Made by a program: the position numbers and the translations under genes
NCBI RefSeq assembly: GCF_000242615.2
Contig: NZ_KI912268.1
Span: 2,913,766 to 2,977,765, forward strand
Direction: 5' to 3'
Origin: Holophaga foetida DSM 6591
Lineage (GTDB): Bacteria > Acidobacteriota > Holophagae > Holophagales > Holophagaceae
DNA: 64,000 bases
In this document: piece after piece, positions 1 to 8,276 of the stretch
How the letters are laid out: each line of letters opens with the position of its first letter
How positions within the stretch are numbered: the stretch's first letter is position 1
Notes under the pieces: generated by a model
What the model saw: only the letters and a program-made list of their open reading frames with translations
Databases searched by the model: none
What the model was told of the DNA's origin: nothing

Positions 1-74
1 ATCCCCGGGTTCCCGTTGCCGTTTATGCCGCTCGGATCCCATGCGTGGAGAATATCGGCTAAACTTCAGTATCT

Positions 75-1028
75 ATGGGAATTGACGGATCTGCAAAACA
101 GAGAATCCTGGTCGTCTCCTGGGGACTCCTGGGTGACACCATCATGTGCACGCCTGCCTTGCGGGCCCTCCGGAAAGGGCTGCCCCAGGCCCATTTGGCA
201 TTCTCGTGTCATGCACAGTGGGCTGGGCTTTTCCAGGATCCCTCCCATATCGATGAACTCATCCCGGTGCATCGGAGGAACTGGAAAGGGCTCCGCGGCT
301 GGTTCAAGCGTATCCGGGACCTGGACGCTCTTGCGAGGCGGGGTTGGGACGTGGTGCTGGATTTCGGGGGGGGCGGAGATGTCCGGCGCTTTCTGGACCG
401 GATGCCGGGCGTAGTCGTGGCGGGAAGCCACCCGCGCCGAGAGAGGGCGATCCTGACGCCATCCCGCGAATGGGTCCACCAGTCCGACCGATGCTTGGAG
501 GCCGCCCGCCTGGTGGGTGGCCAAGGGGAGGACCGCTCCTACCAGCTGGCTGGCCATCTCGCCGCCTCTCGGCAGCGTCAGCCGGGCCAGGCTCGCCGCA
601 TCGCCATCAACCCAGGTGCCGGGGATTCGAAGAAGCGGTGGCCGGCGGAACGGTTCCGGGCCGTGGCGGTCCACCTGCGGGAATGTTACGACGCGGAAAT
701 CATCGTTCTCTGGGGCCCGGGAGAAAGGGAGATCGCGGAGGGGATTGTCGGGAAGGACTCCGAACTGGCCCCTCCGACCACTCCGTTGGAACTGGCCGGG
801 CTGCTTTCCTCGGTGGACCTCCTGATCAGCGGGGACAGTGGCCCCATGCACCTCGCCGCAGGTCTGGGCTGCCCGTTGGTGGCCCTCTTCTCCACCGCCG
901 ATCCGGCAGTCTATCTACCCCCCGGGAACACTCTGCTGGTGAGGCATAAGGGGAGGATCGACCTGGGAGGCATGCCGGTGGAGTCGGTCATCGAGGCGGT
1001 CGAGGCGATGCGGGGTGCTTTAAAATGA
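75..1028 (+). CDS. Glycosyltransferase family 9 (heptosyltransferase-like)
   Basis: 317 aa. Family 9 enzymes transfer ADP-heptose or related sugars to the lipopolysaccharide core at the cytoplasmic face of the inner membrane. The N-terminus (ILVVSWGLLGDTIMCTPALRAL) is the typical GT9 opening with the G-D-T loop. The C-terminal half has the donor-site hallmarks INPGAG near residue 178 and SGDSGPMHLAAGLG near residue 255. Length is normal for GT9. The ATG has no clear Shine-Dalgarno sequence. Two other frames in bases 1-85 end in stops at 62 and 85 and either could be the tail of an upstream gene, so the start is uncertain. It converges on the pigment cluster and need not belong to it. The sugar substrate cannot be told. 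Confidence 0.85.
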   Translation: MGIDGSAKQRILVVSWGLLGDTIMCTPALRALRKGLPQAHLAFSCHAQWAGLFQDPSHIDELIPVHRRNWKGLRGWFKRIRDLDALARRGWDVVLDFGGGGDVRRFLDRMPGVVVAGSHPRRERAILTPSREWVHQSDRCLEAARLVGGQGEDRSYQLAGHLAASRQRQPGQARRIAINPGAGDSKKRWPAERFRAVAVHLRECYDAEIIVLWGPGEREIAEGIVGKDSELAPPTTPLELAGLLSSVDLLISGDSGPMHLAAGLGCPLVALFSTADPAVYLPPGNTLLVRHKGRIDLGGMPVESVIEAVEAMRGALK

Positions 1029-1106
1029 CGGATCCCTGGAGCCCTCGCGGATCCTCACCTTCGCCGGATGACCTGTGAGGTTTGGAGGGGACCAGGAGTA
1101 GATGGT

Positions 1107-1200
1107 CTCACGCGGAGACGCGGAGGGTGCGGAGGTGGATCGGAAGGCCCGCTGAATCCGGTGTCTGTTTCTCCGCGCTCCCCGCGCCTCCGCGTGAGTT
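1107..1200. repeat. Imperfect inverted pair of a CTCACGCGGAG-type dispersed repeat
   Basis: The arm at 1107-1135 (CTCACGCGGAGACGCGGAGG...) is mirrored at about 1168-1199 (...CGCGCCTCCGCGTGAG). Related single copies lie at 45231-45265 and, more diverged, at about 29143-29190. All three sit between genes. It fills the 193-bp gap between the convergent GT9 and ketosynthase genes and may fold as RNA and serve as a terminator. Confidence 0.6.
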
Positions 1201-1221
1201 TCTGTTTCTCTCCGCTTCTCC

Positions 1222-2451
1222 TCACTCCACCCGGATGACCAGTGAGGTGTTGATCCCGCCGAAGGCGAAGTTGTTGGTCATGAAGGTGTCGATGGCGAGG
1301 GGTCGGGGCTCGCCCATGATGTAGTCCAGCTCTCCGCACCGGGGGTCGGGGTTCACGAGGTTCAGGGTCGGAGCGACCCAGCCCTGGCGCAGCATCTCGA
1401 TGCCCAGCCAGGCCTCGGTGCTGCCGCAGGCCCCGAGGGTGTGGCCGAAGTGCCCCTTGAGAGAGGTGATGGGCAGGGCCCGCCGGAAGGTGGCAAGGGT
1501 GGCCTGGCTTTCGGCGATATCTCCGGCCTCGGTGGCCGTGCCGTGGGCGTTGACCCACCCGATGGCCTCGGGCGGGAGCCCGGCGTCCCGGAGTGCCAGC
1601 CGCATGGTGCGGGCCATGTTCTCCATCTGGGGGGAGGTGACGTGGGCCCCGTCGGAGGTGGTGGCGAAGCCCAGGATTTCGGCGTAGATCGTCGCACCCC
1701 GGGCCAGGGCCTGCTCCCGCTCCTCCAGGATCAGGGTGCAGCCGCCCTCGCCCACCACCAGGCCGTCCCGGTCCCGGTCGAAGGGGGCCGGGGTGGTGCT
1801 GGGGGCCTCGTTCTTCAGGCTGGTGGCGTAGAGGTTGTCGAAGACCGCGGCGCTGCAGAAGGAAAGCTCGTCCGAGCCCCCCACCAGCATCATGTCCTGG
1901 CGACCGTAGCGGATGGATTCGAAGGCGTAGCCGATGGCCTGGCTGCCGGAGGTGCAGGCGCTGCTGGTGGGGATGACCCGGCCCGTGAGCCCGAAGAAGA
2001 GGCCGATGTTGACGGCGGCGGTGTGGCTCATGGCCTGGATGTAGCCCGTGGCGCTGATGCCCCGGAAGGTGCCACCTTCTGCGGTGCCCCTGGCGAGGGC
2101 CAGCATGGGCTCCAGGCTTCCGGAGGAGGAACCGTAGGCCACCCCCATGCGTCCGTCCTGGATGGAGGCATCCTCCAGGAGACCCGCATCCTTCAGGGCC
2201 AATTCCGAGGCCCGGACCCCCAGGAGGGCCACCCGCCCCATGGAGCGCACCATCTTGCGGGGGTAGTGGGAAGGCACTTGCAGATCGTCAATGGGAGCGC
2301 CCAGGCGGGTCTGGATGTCCTCGTAGGCATCCCATTCCGGCATGTAGCGAACGCCGCTGCGCTTGGCCCGGATGGCCTCGCTGATCTCAGCGAAGCTCGA
2401 GCCCAGGGCGCTGAGGCCGCCCATGCCGGTGATGACGACCCGGCGGTTCAA
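1222..2451 (-). CDS. Beta-ketoacyl-ACP synthase (FabF-like, ApeR-type)
   Basis: 409 aa from a TTG start that overlaps the stop codon of the upstream reductase (TTGA). It catalyses Claisen condensation of malonyl-ACP with an acyl-ACP. The complete thiolase-fold triad is visible: Cys166 in SSACTSGSQA, His in NAHGTATEAGD and His in KGHFGHTLGACG. The N-terminus RRVVITGMGGLSALG is classical. The frame stays open further upstream to 3198, but that part is the wrong frame of the reductase. It is the last gene of the dehydratase-reductase-ketosynthase block, the same order as apeP-apeQ-apeR in aryl polyene loci. Assignment as ApeR rather than a housekeeping FabF rests on this context. Confidence 0.88.
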   Translation of the reverse strand: MNRRVVITGMGGLSALGSSFAEISEAIRAKRSGVRYMPEWDAYEDIQTRLGAPIDDLQVPSHYPRKMVRSMGRVALLGVRASELALKDAGLLEDASIQDGRMGVAYGSSSGSLEPMLALARGTAEGGTFRGISATGYIQAMSHTAAVNIGLFFGLTGRVIPTSSACTSGSQAIGYAFESIRYGRQDMMLVGGSDELSFCSAAVFDNLYATSLKNEAPSTTPAPFDRDRDGLVVGEGGCTLILEEREQALARGATIYAEILGFATTSDGAHVTSPQMENMARTMRLALRDAGLPPEAIGWVNAHGTATEAGDIAESQATLATFRRALPITSLKGHFGHTLGACGSTEAWLGIEMLRQGWVAPTLNLVNPDPRCGELDYIMGEPRPLAIDTFMTNNFAFGGINTSLVIRVE

Positions 2452-3188
2452 ACCAGCCCCCCGTTGACGCCGATGACCTGGCGGGTGATGTAGCTGGCGG
2501 AATCCGAGAAGAGGAAGCCCACCAGGTCCGCCACCTCGGCGGGCTGGCCCACCCGCTTCATGGGGATGGCCTGGAGGGCGTGGTCCAGCACCACCTGATC
2601 GATCATCTCGGACTCGATGAGCCCCGGGGCGACGGCGTTCACGGTGATGGCGCGGCTGGCCAGCTCCACCGCCAGGGCCTTGGCGGCCCCGATGAGTCCG
2701 GCCTTGGCCGCGCTGTAGTTGACCTGCCCTCGGTTGCCGATGACGCCGCTGACGGAGGAGATGACCACGATGCGCCCCCCTTTGCGAAGGCGGATCATGG
2801 GCAGGGTCAGGGGATGGACCACATTGAAGAATCCGTTGAGGCTGGTATCCAGGACCGAGTCCCAGTCGTCGCCGCTGAGGGCCGGGAAGGCGTTGTCCCG
2901 GGTGATGCCCGCGTTGCTGACAATGCCGTAGAAGCCGCCGTGGGCCTCCACATGGGCCTCCAGGATCTCCCGGGTCCGCTCCCGATCCGTGAGGTCGAAG
3001 GCCAGGAGATCGGCGGAACCGCCTTTGGAGGCGATCTCCTCGCAAACAGATTGGGCCTCCTGGACGCGGCTGCGGCAGTGGACGGTGACATGGAAGCCGT
3101 CCTGGGCCAACCGGAGGGCGATGGCCCTTCCGAGGCGCCCGCTGGCACCTGTCACGAGAACGCGGCGTGGTCTGGGGTCCTGGGTCAT
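2448..3188 (-). CDS. 3-oxoacyl-ACP reductase (FabG-like SDR, ApeQ-type)
   Basis: 246 aa, a complete classical short-chain dehydrogenase. It reduces the beta-keto group of the growing polyene on ACP using NADPH. Visible motifs are the cofactor loop TGASGRLGRA near residue 13, NAGITRDNAF, and the catalytic Ser in ISSVSGV followed by Tyr/Lys in YSAAKAG. The C-terminus ITRQVIGVNGGLV is typical FabG. It overlaps the dehydratase upstream by 4 bp and the ketosynthase downstream, so the three are translationally coupled. Confidence 0.9.
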   Translation of the reverse strand: MTQDPRPRRVLVTGASGRLGRAIALRLAQDGFHVTVHCRSRVQEAQSVCEEIASKGGSADLLAFDLTDRERTREILEAHVEAHGGFYGIVSNAGITRDNAFPALSGDDWDSVLDTSLNGFFNVVHPLTLPMIRLRKGGRIVVISSVSGVIGNRGQVNYSAAKAGLIGAAKALAVELASRAITVNAVAPGLIESEMIDQVVLDHALQAIPMKRVGQPAEVADLVGFLFSDSASYITRQVIGVNGGLV

Positions 3189-3649
3189 TTTTCTTCAAAC
3201 ACTTTCAGCATGGCTGTGGCGACGGGGAGGTCCTGGATGGTGATCGTGCAGTCAAAGGCCCAGAGGCCGCTGTCGTCCGAGTAGTGGTAGACCCCCTGGA
3301 TCTCCAGGATTGACCCGGCGGGGAAGGCCGGGAGGGTGGAGGTGTAGGTCCGGGCGCCCAGCAGGTAGCCTTTGACCGGAGGCTTGCCCTGCCTCCGTTT
3401 GACGGCGCCGCTGTAGGCCGCGACGGTCTGGGCCATGAGCTCGATGCCGTACCAGGCGGGCATGGCTCCCTGGACGTCGGCGTACCAGGCCTTGGGGTCC
3501 ACCCGGACCCAGGCACGGCTTTCGGTGTCGCTGGTGGAGCGGATGCCGTCCAGGAGGAGCATGGGAGCGCGGTGGGGAACGAAGGCCGTAGCATCCGCCA
3601 GGGGGCTCTCCCCGATCTGCGAATGTCCACCTCTTGATGCGGCTCCCAT
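3185..3649 (-). CDS. 3-hydroxyacyl-ACP dehydratase, hotdog fold (ApeP-type)
   Basis: 154 aa. It dehydrates beta-hydroxyacyl-ACP to the enoyl form, leaving the conjugated double bonds of aryl polyenes. The motif FVPHRAPMLLLDGI is followed by the central helix GIELMAQTVAAYSG with the expected acidic residue. The start chosen is the ATG at 3649, which has a strong AGGGAGG immediately upstream; an in-frame ATG nine codons earlier (3676) lacks one. It is the first gene after the 492-bp gap in the cluster and is probably transcribed from the TATAAT box at 3714-3719. It is distinct from the second hotdog dehydratase at 9282-9623, as in known APE loci, which carry two. Confidence 0.85.
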   Translation of the reverse strand: MGAASRGGHSQIGESPLADATAFVPHRAPMLLLDGIRSTSDTESRAWVRVDPKAWYADVQGAMPAWYGIELMAQTVAAYSGAVKRRQGKPPVKGYLLGARTYTSTLPAFPAGSILEIQGVYHYSDDSGLWAFDCTITIQDLPVATAMLKVFEEK

Positions 3650-3713
3650 CCGCCCTCCCTCAGACAAACAAGGCACTGGAAACCTCGAGATTCACGTGAC
3701 CACAGCTTGCAAA

Positions 3714-3719
3714 ATTATA
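3714..3719 (-). promoter_or_regulatory. Perfect TATAAT -10 box ahead of the dehydratase/reductase/ketosynthase block
   Basis: On the minus strand the hexamer is TATAAT in an otherwise GC-rich stretch, 65 bp upstream of the chosen start at 3649. The -35 region is poor (TTTCCC at 18 bp spacing). It would give the last three genes of the pigment cluster their own promoter, separate from the upstream operon. Confidence 0.5.
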
Positions 3720-3835
3720 GCCGTTCACGCCCCCGCCGGGAAACGGGACCCGTTGCAAAAGCAGACCCGGTTATCGGCCTGCTCCAGCCAGGACCGAGGG
3801 GATGGGAGGACTCTTGGCATAAAAAGGAAAAGCCA

Positions 3836-4073
3836 GCTGGGATGAAAGAGATGAACAGGATAAAGCAGTTAGCGGGCAACGATGGTCCACAGAGGCGCTC
3901 TGGCCCGCCCCGCTTTGCGGGGGCGCGCGGCAAAGCCGCACGCGTTCAGGAAGGGAAAGGGGGCTATGGCACGCAAACGTGCCTCCGCCCCCTTTCCCTT
4001 CCTGAACCTGGCCAGAGCGCCAACCCTTCTGTTAGCCGTTTTTCATCCCTTTTATCCGTTGTATCCCAGCTCA
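3836..4073. repeat. Large palindromic intergenic element inside the pigment cluster
   Basis: A 21-bp perfect inverted repeat (3944-3964 / 3987-4007) encloses a 6-bp hairpin (3968-3973 / 3978-3983). It is itself enclosed by a 12-bp perfect inverted repeat (3894-3905 / 4010-4021). Outside these, the flanks beginning AGCTGGGAT (3836 rightward, and 4073 leftward on the other strand) are imperfectly mirrored over about 60 bp. No ORF lies in it. A related single end (CAGCTGGGATGAAGAGGAT) lies at 23963-23981. The structure resembles a MITE- or REP-type palindromic element without a transposase. Confidence 0.7.
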
Positions 4074-4141
4074 TGTCTTTTTAGGCTGAGCAATGTCGGT
4101 AATCGGGAAAGCGGAAGGCTCCGCAGCCTTTGTGTTATTGT

Positions 4142-5341
4142 TTATTTATCAATACTTCTGCCCAGCACCAGGCTGATGTTGTTGCCGCCGAAGGCCATGG
4201 AATTGGAGAGGCAGGTCCGGACCGCGCCCATTTGACGTCCGGGCTGCACCAGATCCAGGGCGGGCAGGTTTTCGTCCTGCTGGCCGTCCCAGAGGTGAGG
4301 GGGAAGGAGCCCCTTCGGATTCCACGCATCCTGAAGGGCCATCCAGCAGAAGGCCAGTTCGGTGGCGGCGGCGGCTCCCAGGGTATGCCCCGTCATGGGC
4401 TTGGTGCCGCTGCAGGGGATGCCTTCCGGGAAGACCCTGGCCACGGCCCGGGCCTCCATCTCATCGTTCTTGGGGGTGGCGGTGGCGTGGAGGTTCAGGT
4501 AGAGCGGGGTCCTGCTCGTGAGCCCGGCCTGACCCAGGGCCATGCCCATGGCCCGCACCACGCCTTCGCCCGTGGGGTCGGGGGAGGAGACGTGGTAGGC
4601 GTCGCAGCTCTCACCAATGCCCAGGAGGGCGATCTCCGAGGCTTCCCGGCGCAGGATGAAGAGGGCTGCCCCTTCGCCGATGTTGATGCCCTTCCGGTTC
4701 CGGCTCATGGGGTTGCACAGGTCCTGGGAGGTGGATTCCAGGGCGGTGAAGCCGTTCACCGTGACCTTCGAGAGGGCGTCCACGCCCCCCACCACCACGG
4801 CATCGCAGTGACCGCATAGGAGGAGGTTCCGGGCCGTGGCCATGGCCCGGCCGCTGGAGGTGCAGGCGGTGGAGAGGGTGATGGCGGGGCCTTCGAGTCC
4901 CAGGTATTCCGCCAGAAAGGGGGCGGGGCGGCCGATCTCCTGCTGGCGGTAGTGGAATTCCGGAGGGAGGCTTCCCTGCTCCATGAACTGGGCCACGGCC
5001 CTTTCGCCTTCGCCCATGCCCGAGGTGCTGCTGCCCAGGACCACGCCGATGCGGCCCCGGCCATGGAGGCGCAGTTCGCGCTCCAGGTCGTCCCTGATCT
5101 CCCCAAGGGCCGCCAGGAGCAGGCGGCTGCTGCGGCTGGCATCGGCAGCGAAGCCGGGGGGGAGCTCCGGGAGGGGCGCATACACCCGGCCTACGCGGGC
5201 GGGGCCCTTCGGCATCCAGCCCTCCTCCAGGCGCAGGCCGCCGGTCTCGCCCCGGAAGAGCCCATCGGCGACTGCCGCCTTGCCCAGGCCCAGGGCGTTG
5301 ACCAGTCCCAGGCTGGAGAGGAAGACGGGCTGACGGCTCAT
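4142..5341 (-). CDS. Beta-ketoacyl-ACP synthase (ApeO-type)
   Basis: 399 aa. It is the second condensing enzyme of the cluster and keeps the full active site: Cys160 in STACTSSGRA, His in LNLHATATPKNDE and His in KPMTGHTLGAAAATE. The start at 5341 overlaps the DUF3261 gene by ATGA; the frame is open upstream but not coding-like there. In characterised aryl polyene systems an ApeO ketosynthase pairs with a Cys-less chain-length factor (ApeC). Here that partner is encoded at 12219-12926, at the far end of the operon. It is followed downstream by the palindromic element. Confidence 0.87.
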   Translation of the reverse strand: MSRQPVFLSSLGLVNALGLGKAAVADGLFRGETGGLRLEEGWMPKGPARVGRVYAPLPELPPGFAADASRSSRLLLAALGEIRDDLERELRLHGRGRIGVVLGSSTSGMGEGERAVAQFMEQGSLPPEFHYRQQEIGRPAPFLAEYLGLEGPAITLSTACTSSGRAMATARNLLLCGHCDAVVVGGVDALSKVTVNGFTALESTSQDLCNPMSRNRKGINIGEGAALFILRREASEIALLGIGESCDAYHVSSPDPTGEGVVRAMGMALGQAGLTSRTPLYLNLHATATPKNDEMEARAVARVFPEGIPCSGTKPMTGHTLGAAAATELAFCWMALQDAWNPKGLLPPHLWDGQQDENLPALDLVQPGRQMGAVRTCLSNSMAFGGNNISLVLGRSIDK

Positions 5342-5880
5342 GGGGCTTCTTCCAGGGGGATGATCATGACCTTCACGCGGTAATCCGGGGCTTCGACACT
5401 CCTCGCGCCCTTCGGCACTTGCTCTCGGCGGATGAGGAGGAAGGGGCTTCCGTGCTTGAGCAGGGTGCGGAGGGGGCCCTCCTCCTTCAGCTCCAGATCG
5501 CCGCTCAGCCCTTTCCGGAGTTCCTCGACAGGCCACTCCGCCAGTTGGATTGCCGCGAGGAGCATTTCAGGTTTGGCCTTGGCGGGCAGGGGCAGGTGGG
5601 CCTCTGTGGAGACGACGCCTTTCCTGAGGGTGCTCGTGAAGAGGGTCTGCCCCAGGGGGGTGGAGGCCACCGCCGCAAGGCTGTCGGGCTTGGCTTCCAC
5701 GGTGCACAGGAAGCTCTGCTCCGAAGCGTCGGGTAGGGTGACGACCACCAGCTGGTTGGCGAAGAAGGTTGGACCCGTGGGGGCGAAGCGGTAGGAGGCG
5801 TCCCAACCCAGACGGATTCTGTCGCCGGAGGCGCAAGCCAGGCAGAGGAGCAGGGCGAGGGGGAGCAGGAGGCGTTTCAT
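5338..5880 (-). CDS. DUF3261 lipoprotein (ApeN-type)
   Basis: 180 aa. The N-terminus MKRLLLPLALLLCLACASG is a lipoprotein signal with Cys at about 16. The -3 position is Cys rather than Leu, so the lipobox is slightly unusual. The middle contains the family pattern VVVTLPDASEQSFLCTVE. DUF3261 lipoproteins occur in aryl polyene clusters beside the LolA-like protein and the MMPL exporter, and are thought to help deliver the pigment to the outer membrane; the exact job is unknown. It is coupled by ATGA to both neighbours. Confidence 0.8.
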   Translation of the reverse strand: MKRLLLPLALLLCLACASGDRIRLGWDASYRFAPTGPTFFANQLVVVTLPDASEQSFLCTVEAKPDSLAAVASTPLGQTLFTSTLRKGVVSTEAHLPLPAKAKPEMLLAAIQLAEWPVEELRKGLSGDLELKEEGPLRTLLKHGSPFLLIRREQVPKGARSVEAPDYRVKVMIIPLEEAP

Positions 5881-8276
5881 GGGCGGCTCCGCAGGCTGAG
5901 GAAGCTGGTGAGGTAGGTCCCCAGGACGCCCCAGCCCAGCACGATGCCGAAGCCCTTCAGGGCTGGTGTGTGGCTGAATGCCAGCAGTCCGTAGGAGACC
6001 AGGGTGAGGAAGGCCGCGAGGGTCACGCCCAGGACGCCCGCGCCGTCCCTGCCTTGGCATCCCCGGAGGAAGACCGTGTAGTCCACCCCCCAGCCCAGCA
6101 CCAGGAAGAGCCCCAGGACGCTGAAGAGGTTGAGGGGAGCCCCGACAAGGGCCGTGCCCGCCAGGGCCAGGAGGATGCCCACCAGGGGGGGGGCGATGAG
6201 CCAGAAGCCGGCCCGGGGCCCGTACCAGAGAGCCAGGAGCCCCCAGACCAGGAACAGGGCGCCCCCGAGGCTCCAGGTGGCCATGCGGCGATCCTTGGCC
6301 AGCATGGTGGAGACGCTGGCGGCCTTGTCCACCAGGACCACGCCGGGGAGCCCCTGGGCGACTTCCCGCAGCCGGGGGCCTTCCGCCGTCCCCATGGGCA
6401 CCACCAGTGCGGCCGTGCCCTGATTGGTCTTTCCCATCCAGAGGTGCCGGAAGGGGGTCGAGAAGGGGGCCTGGAGCCAGTCCTCCACCGTGAGCAGGCG
6501 GTTCTTGGCGAGGTCCTGGCGTAGTGTCTGGATGGCCTCGGGTCGCATGCCCAGCTGCTTCAGGGCGCTTTCCAGGGCCGGGGCCCTGCGTCGACGGGCC
6601 TCCAGTTCACTCCTTTGGCGCTGGGGGGAGGGCACGAAGCTGGAAACGGCTTGTAGGCTGTCCAGCTCGCCCTGGCTGATCATGGGCTGCAGGCGGGCCA
6701 CCAGGGCCTCCTCCCGGGCCAGGGTCTCGGCCTCATCGGTCCCCTCCACCAGGTAGAAGATCCCCTGGTTGGAGAAGCCCGTCAGTTCCCTGATCCGGGT
6801 TTCCTCCGCCAGGAGGCGGGCGGAGGGGCGGATGAAGCCCTGGACATCGTCATGGATGCGGCCCCGCAGGGCGAGCCCCCCCAGGACCAGGGCCAGGGCC
6901 GCCAGGGTGAGGGGAACCCGCCTGCTCTGGGCCAGGGACTGGGCCCGGGCCATGAGCCCACGGATGCCCTTCAGGATGTGTGGACGGGGATGGGCCGGTT
7001 CCGCCAGGAAGTTCGGCAGGATGCAGAAGAGGGTGATGAAGGCCCCCAGGAGGCCCACCATGGAGAAGAGGGCGATCTGCCGGAGCCCCGGGAAGGGGGC
7101 CAGCATGAGGGCCAGGTAGCCCAGCATGGTGGTCAGGAAGCCGTGGACCAGGGGCTTGCGGATCCGGCGCAGGGCGGCCCAGGGCTCCCATGTGTTCCCG
7201 GCAGACGCGGTGTCCGGGCTTGGCTCGGACACCGCGTGGGGGAGCGCGAGGGGGGACGAAGAGCGAACCTGGCGAGGGGGCGGTCCCCCCTCGCCGCTGT
7301 AGGCCAAGTGGTTGGCGAAGTAGAGGAAGGAGTAGTCCACCGCATCCCCCAGGACGCTGGCCCCGCAGACCAGGGTGAGGAGGTAGAGCTTGTCGAAGAA
7401 GATCAGCGATACGGCGGCGGCGGTCACCAGCCCCGCCCCGATGCTGGCAAGGCCCAGGAGGAGGTGGCGCAGGCTGCGGAAGACCAGGAGGTGGAGGAGG
7501 AAGATGCAGACCAGGCTGATCCCGGAGATCAGGTGCATCTCGCGCTCGGCTCGGGTGCGGGCGTCGATGGCGTAGAAGACGGCCCCGGTCCGCAGGAGCT
7601 TCACCTCTGGGAAGGCCTGGGCTAGGTGCTTCTCGGCCTTTTCGACCGCCAGCCGGGTGCTCTCCTGGACCTTGGGGTCGAAGGCGGAACCGCTCAGGGC
7701 GGCGGTGCAGAGGACGTAGAGCCCGTCCTTGCCCTGGAGCACCAGGAGATCGTCCTGGATCTGCATGCGGCTGGAATTGAGGGGGAGCTGGGCGAGGAAT
7801 CCCTCCATCTGCCCCAGGGGATCCTGGGCCAGCCCCAGCCCGAAGGAGGCGGTCTGGGGCGAGGCCAGGCGGGCCTGGAGATGCTCGAGCAGGGCCTCCG
7901 GGTCATCCGGGGTGGCTTCCTGGGGCGGGAGGCCGAAGCGGTAGGGGGTGTAGAAGCGTGGCACCACACCGGGATCCACATCCTTGAGGGTCCCCTGCAC
8001 CTGGGGGAAGGCCTGGGAGGCTTCCAGGTCTTTGGCCAGGGTCAGGGCCGCCGCCTTGCTGCGCTCCGGCTCGGCACCCCCCACCAGGAAGATGGCCCGG
8101 TTTCCGCTGGCCTGGGCCAGGCTCCGCACCGCATCCTCGGCCACCGGGTTGCGCTCCGTCGCCGGGAGCATGGCCAGGAGGTCCGTTTCGATGGCGTGGC
8201 CGCTGCGCATCCGCAGGGCGGCAAAGCTGCCCAGGAGAGCCAGCACCAGGATCCAGATCCAGCCCCGGAGGCGCAT
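5877..8276 (-). CDS. MMPL/RND-family exporter (ApeM-type)
   Basis: About 799 aa with two repeats of one membrane helix, a large periplasmic loop and a bundle of about five helices (roughly residues 5-385 and 410-799), the MmpL/HAE plan. It probably moves the aryl polyene lipid out of the inner membrane. The ATG at 8276 overlaps the LolA-like stop as TGATG; a GTG one codon earlier is also possible. Oddity: residues about 323-360 (after FLYFANHLAYSGEG, before NTWEPWAALRR) form a Pro/Ser-rich stretch between membrane helices. Its DNA contains two perfect hairpins and looks like an in-frame inserted palindromic element. Confidence 0.87.
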   Translation of the reverse strand: MRLRGWIWILVLALLGSFAALRMRSGHAIETDLLAMLPATERNPVAEDAVRSLAQASGNRAIFLVGGAEPERSKAAALTLAKDLEASQAFPQVQGTLKDVDPGVVPRFYTPYRFGLPPQEATPDDPEALLEHLQARLASPQTASFGLGLAQDPLGQMEGFLAQLPLNSSRMQIQDDLLVLQGKDGLYVLCTAALSGSAFDPKVQESTRLAVEKAEKHLAQAFPEVKLLRTGAVFYAIDARTRAEREMHLISGISLVCIFLLHLLVFRSLRHLLLGLASIGAGLVTAAAVSLIFFDKLYLLTLVCGASVLGDAVDYSFLYFANHLAYSGEGGPPPRQVRSSSPLALPHAVSEPSPDTASAGNTWEPWAALRRIRKPLVHGFLTTMLGYLALMLAPFPGLRQIALFSMVGLLGAFITLFCILPNFLAEPAHPRPHILKGIRGLMARAQSLAQSRRVPLTLAALALVLGGLALRGRIHDDVQGFIRPSARLLAEETRIRELTGFSNQGIFYLVEGTDEAETLAREEALVARLQPMISQGELDSLQAVSSFVPSPQRQRSELEARRRRAPALESALKQLGMRPEAIQTLRQDLAKNRLLTVEDWLQAPFSTPFRHLWMGKTNQGTAALVVPMGTAEGPRLREVAQGLPGVVLVDKAASVSTMLAKDRRMATWSLGGALFLVWGLLALWYGPRAGFWLIAPPLVGILLALAGTALVGAPLNLFSVLGLFLVLGWGVDYTVFLRGCQGRDGAGVLGVTLAAFLTLVSYGLLAFSHTPALKGFGIVLGWGVLGTYLTSFLSLRSRP
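7205..7295. repeat. Two perfect hairpins inside the MMPL exporter gene
   Basis: A 12-bp perfect stem pairs 7205-7216 with 7226-7237 and a 10-bp perfect stem pairs 7271-7280 with 7286-7295. Both fall in the segment encoding a low-complexity Pro/Ser-rich loop of the exporter. The reading frame is kept. Confidence 0.7.

Noticed and set aside
2452..3198. Apparent N-terminal extension fusing 249 residues to the ketosynthase at 1222-2451
   Set aside because: That part is a frame-shifted reading of the reductase gene; a TTG start overlapping the reductase stop gives a standard 409-aa ketosynthase.
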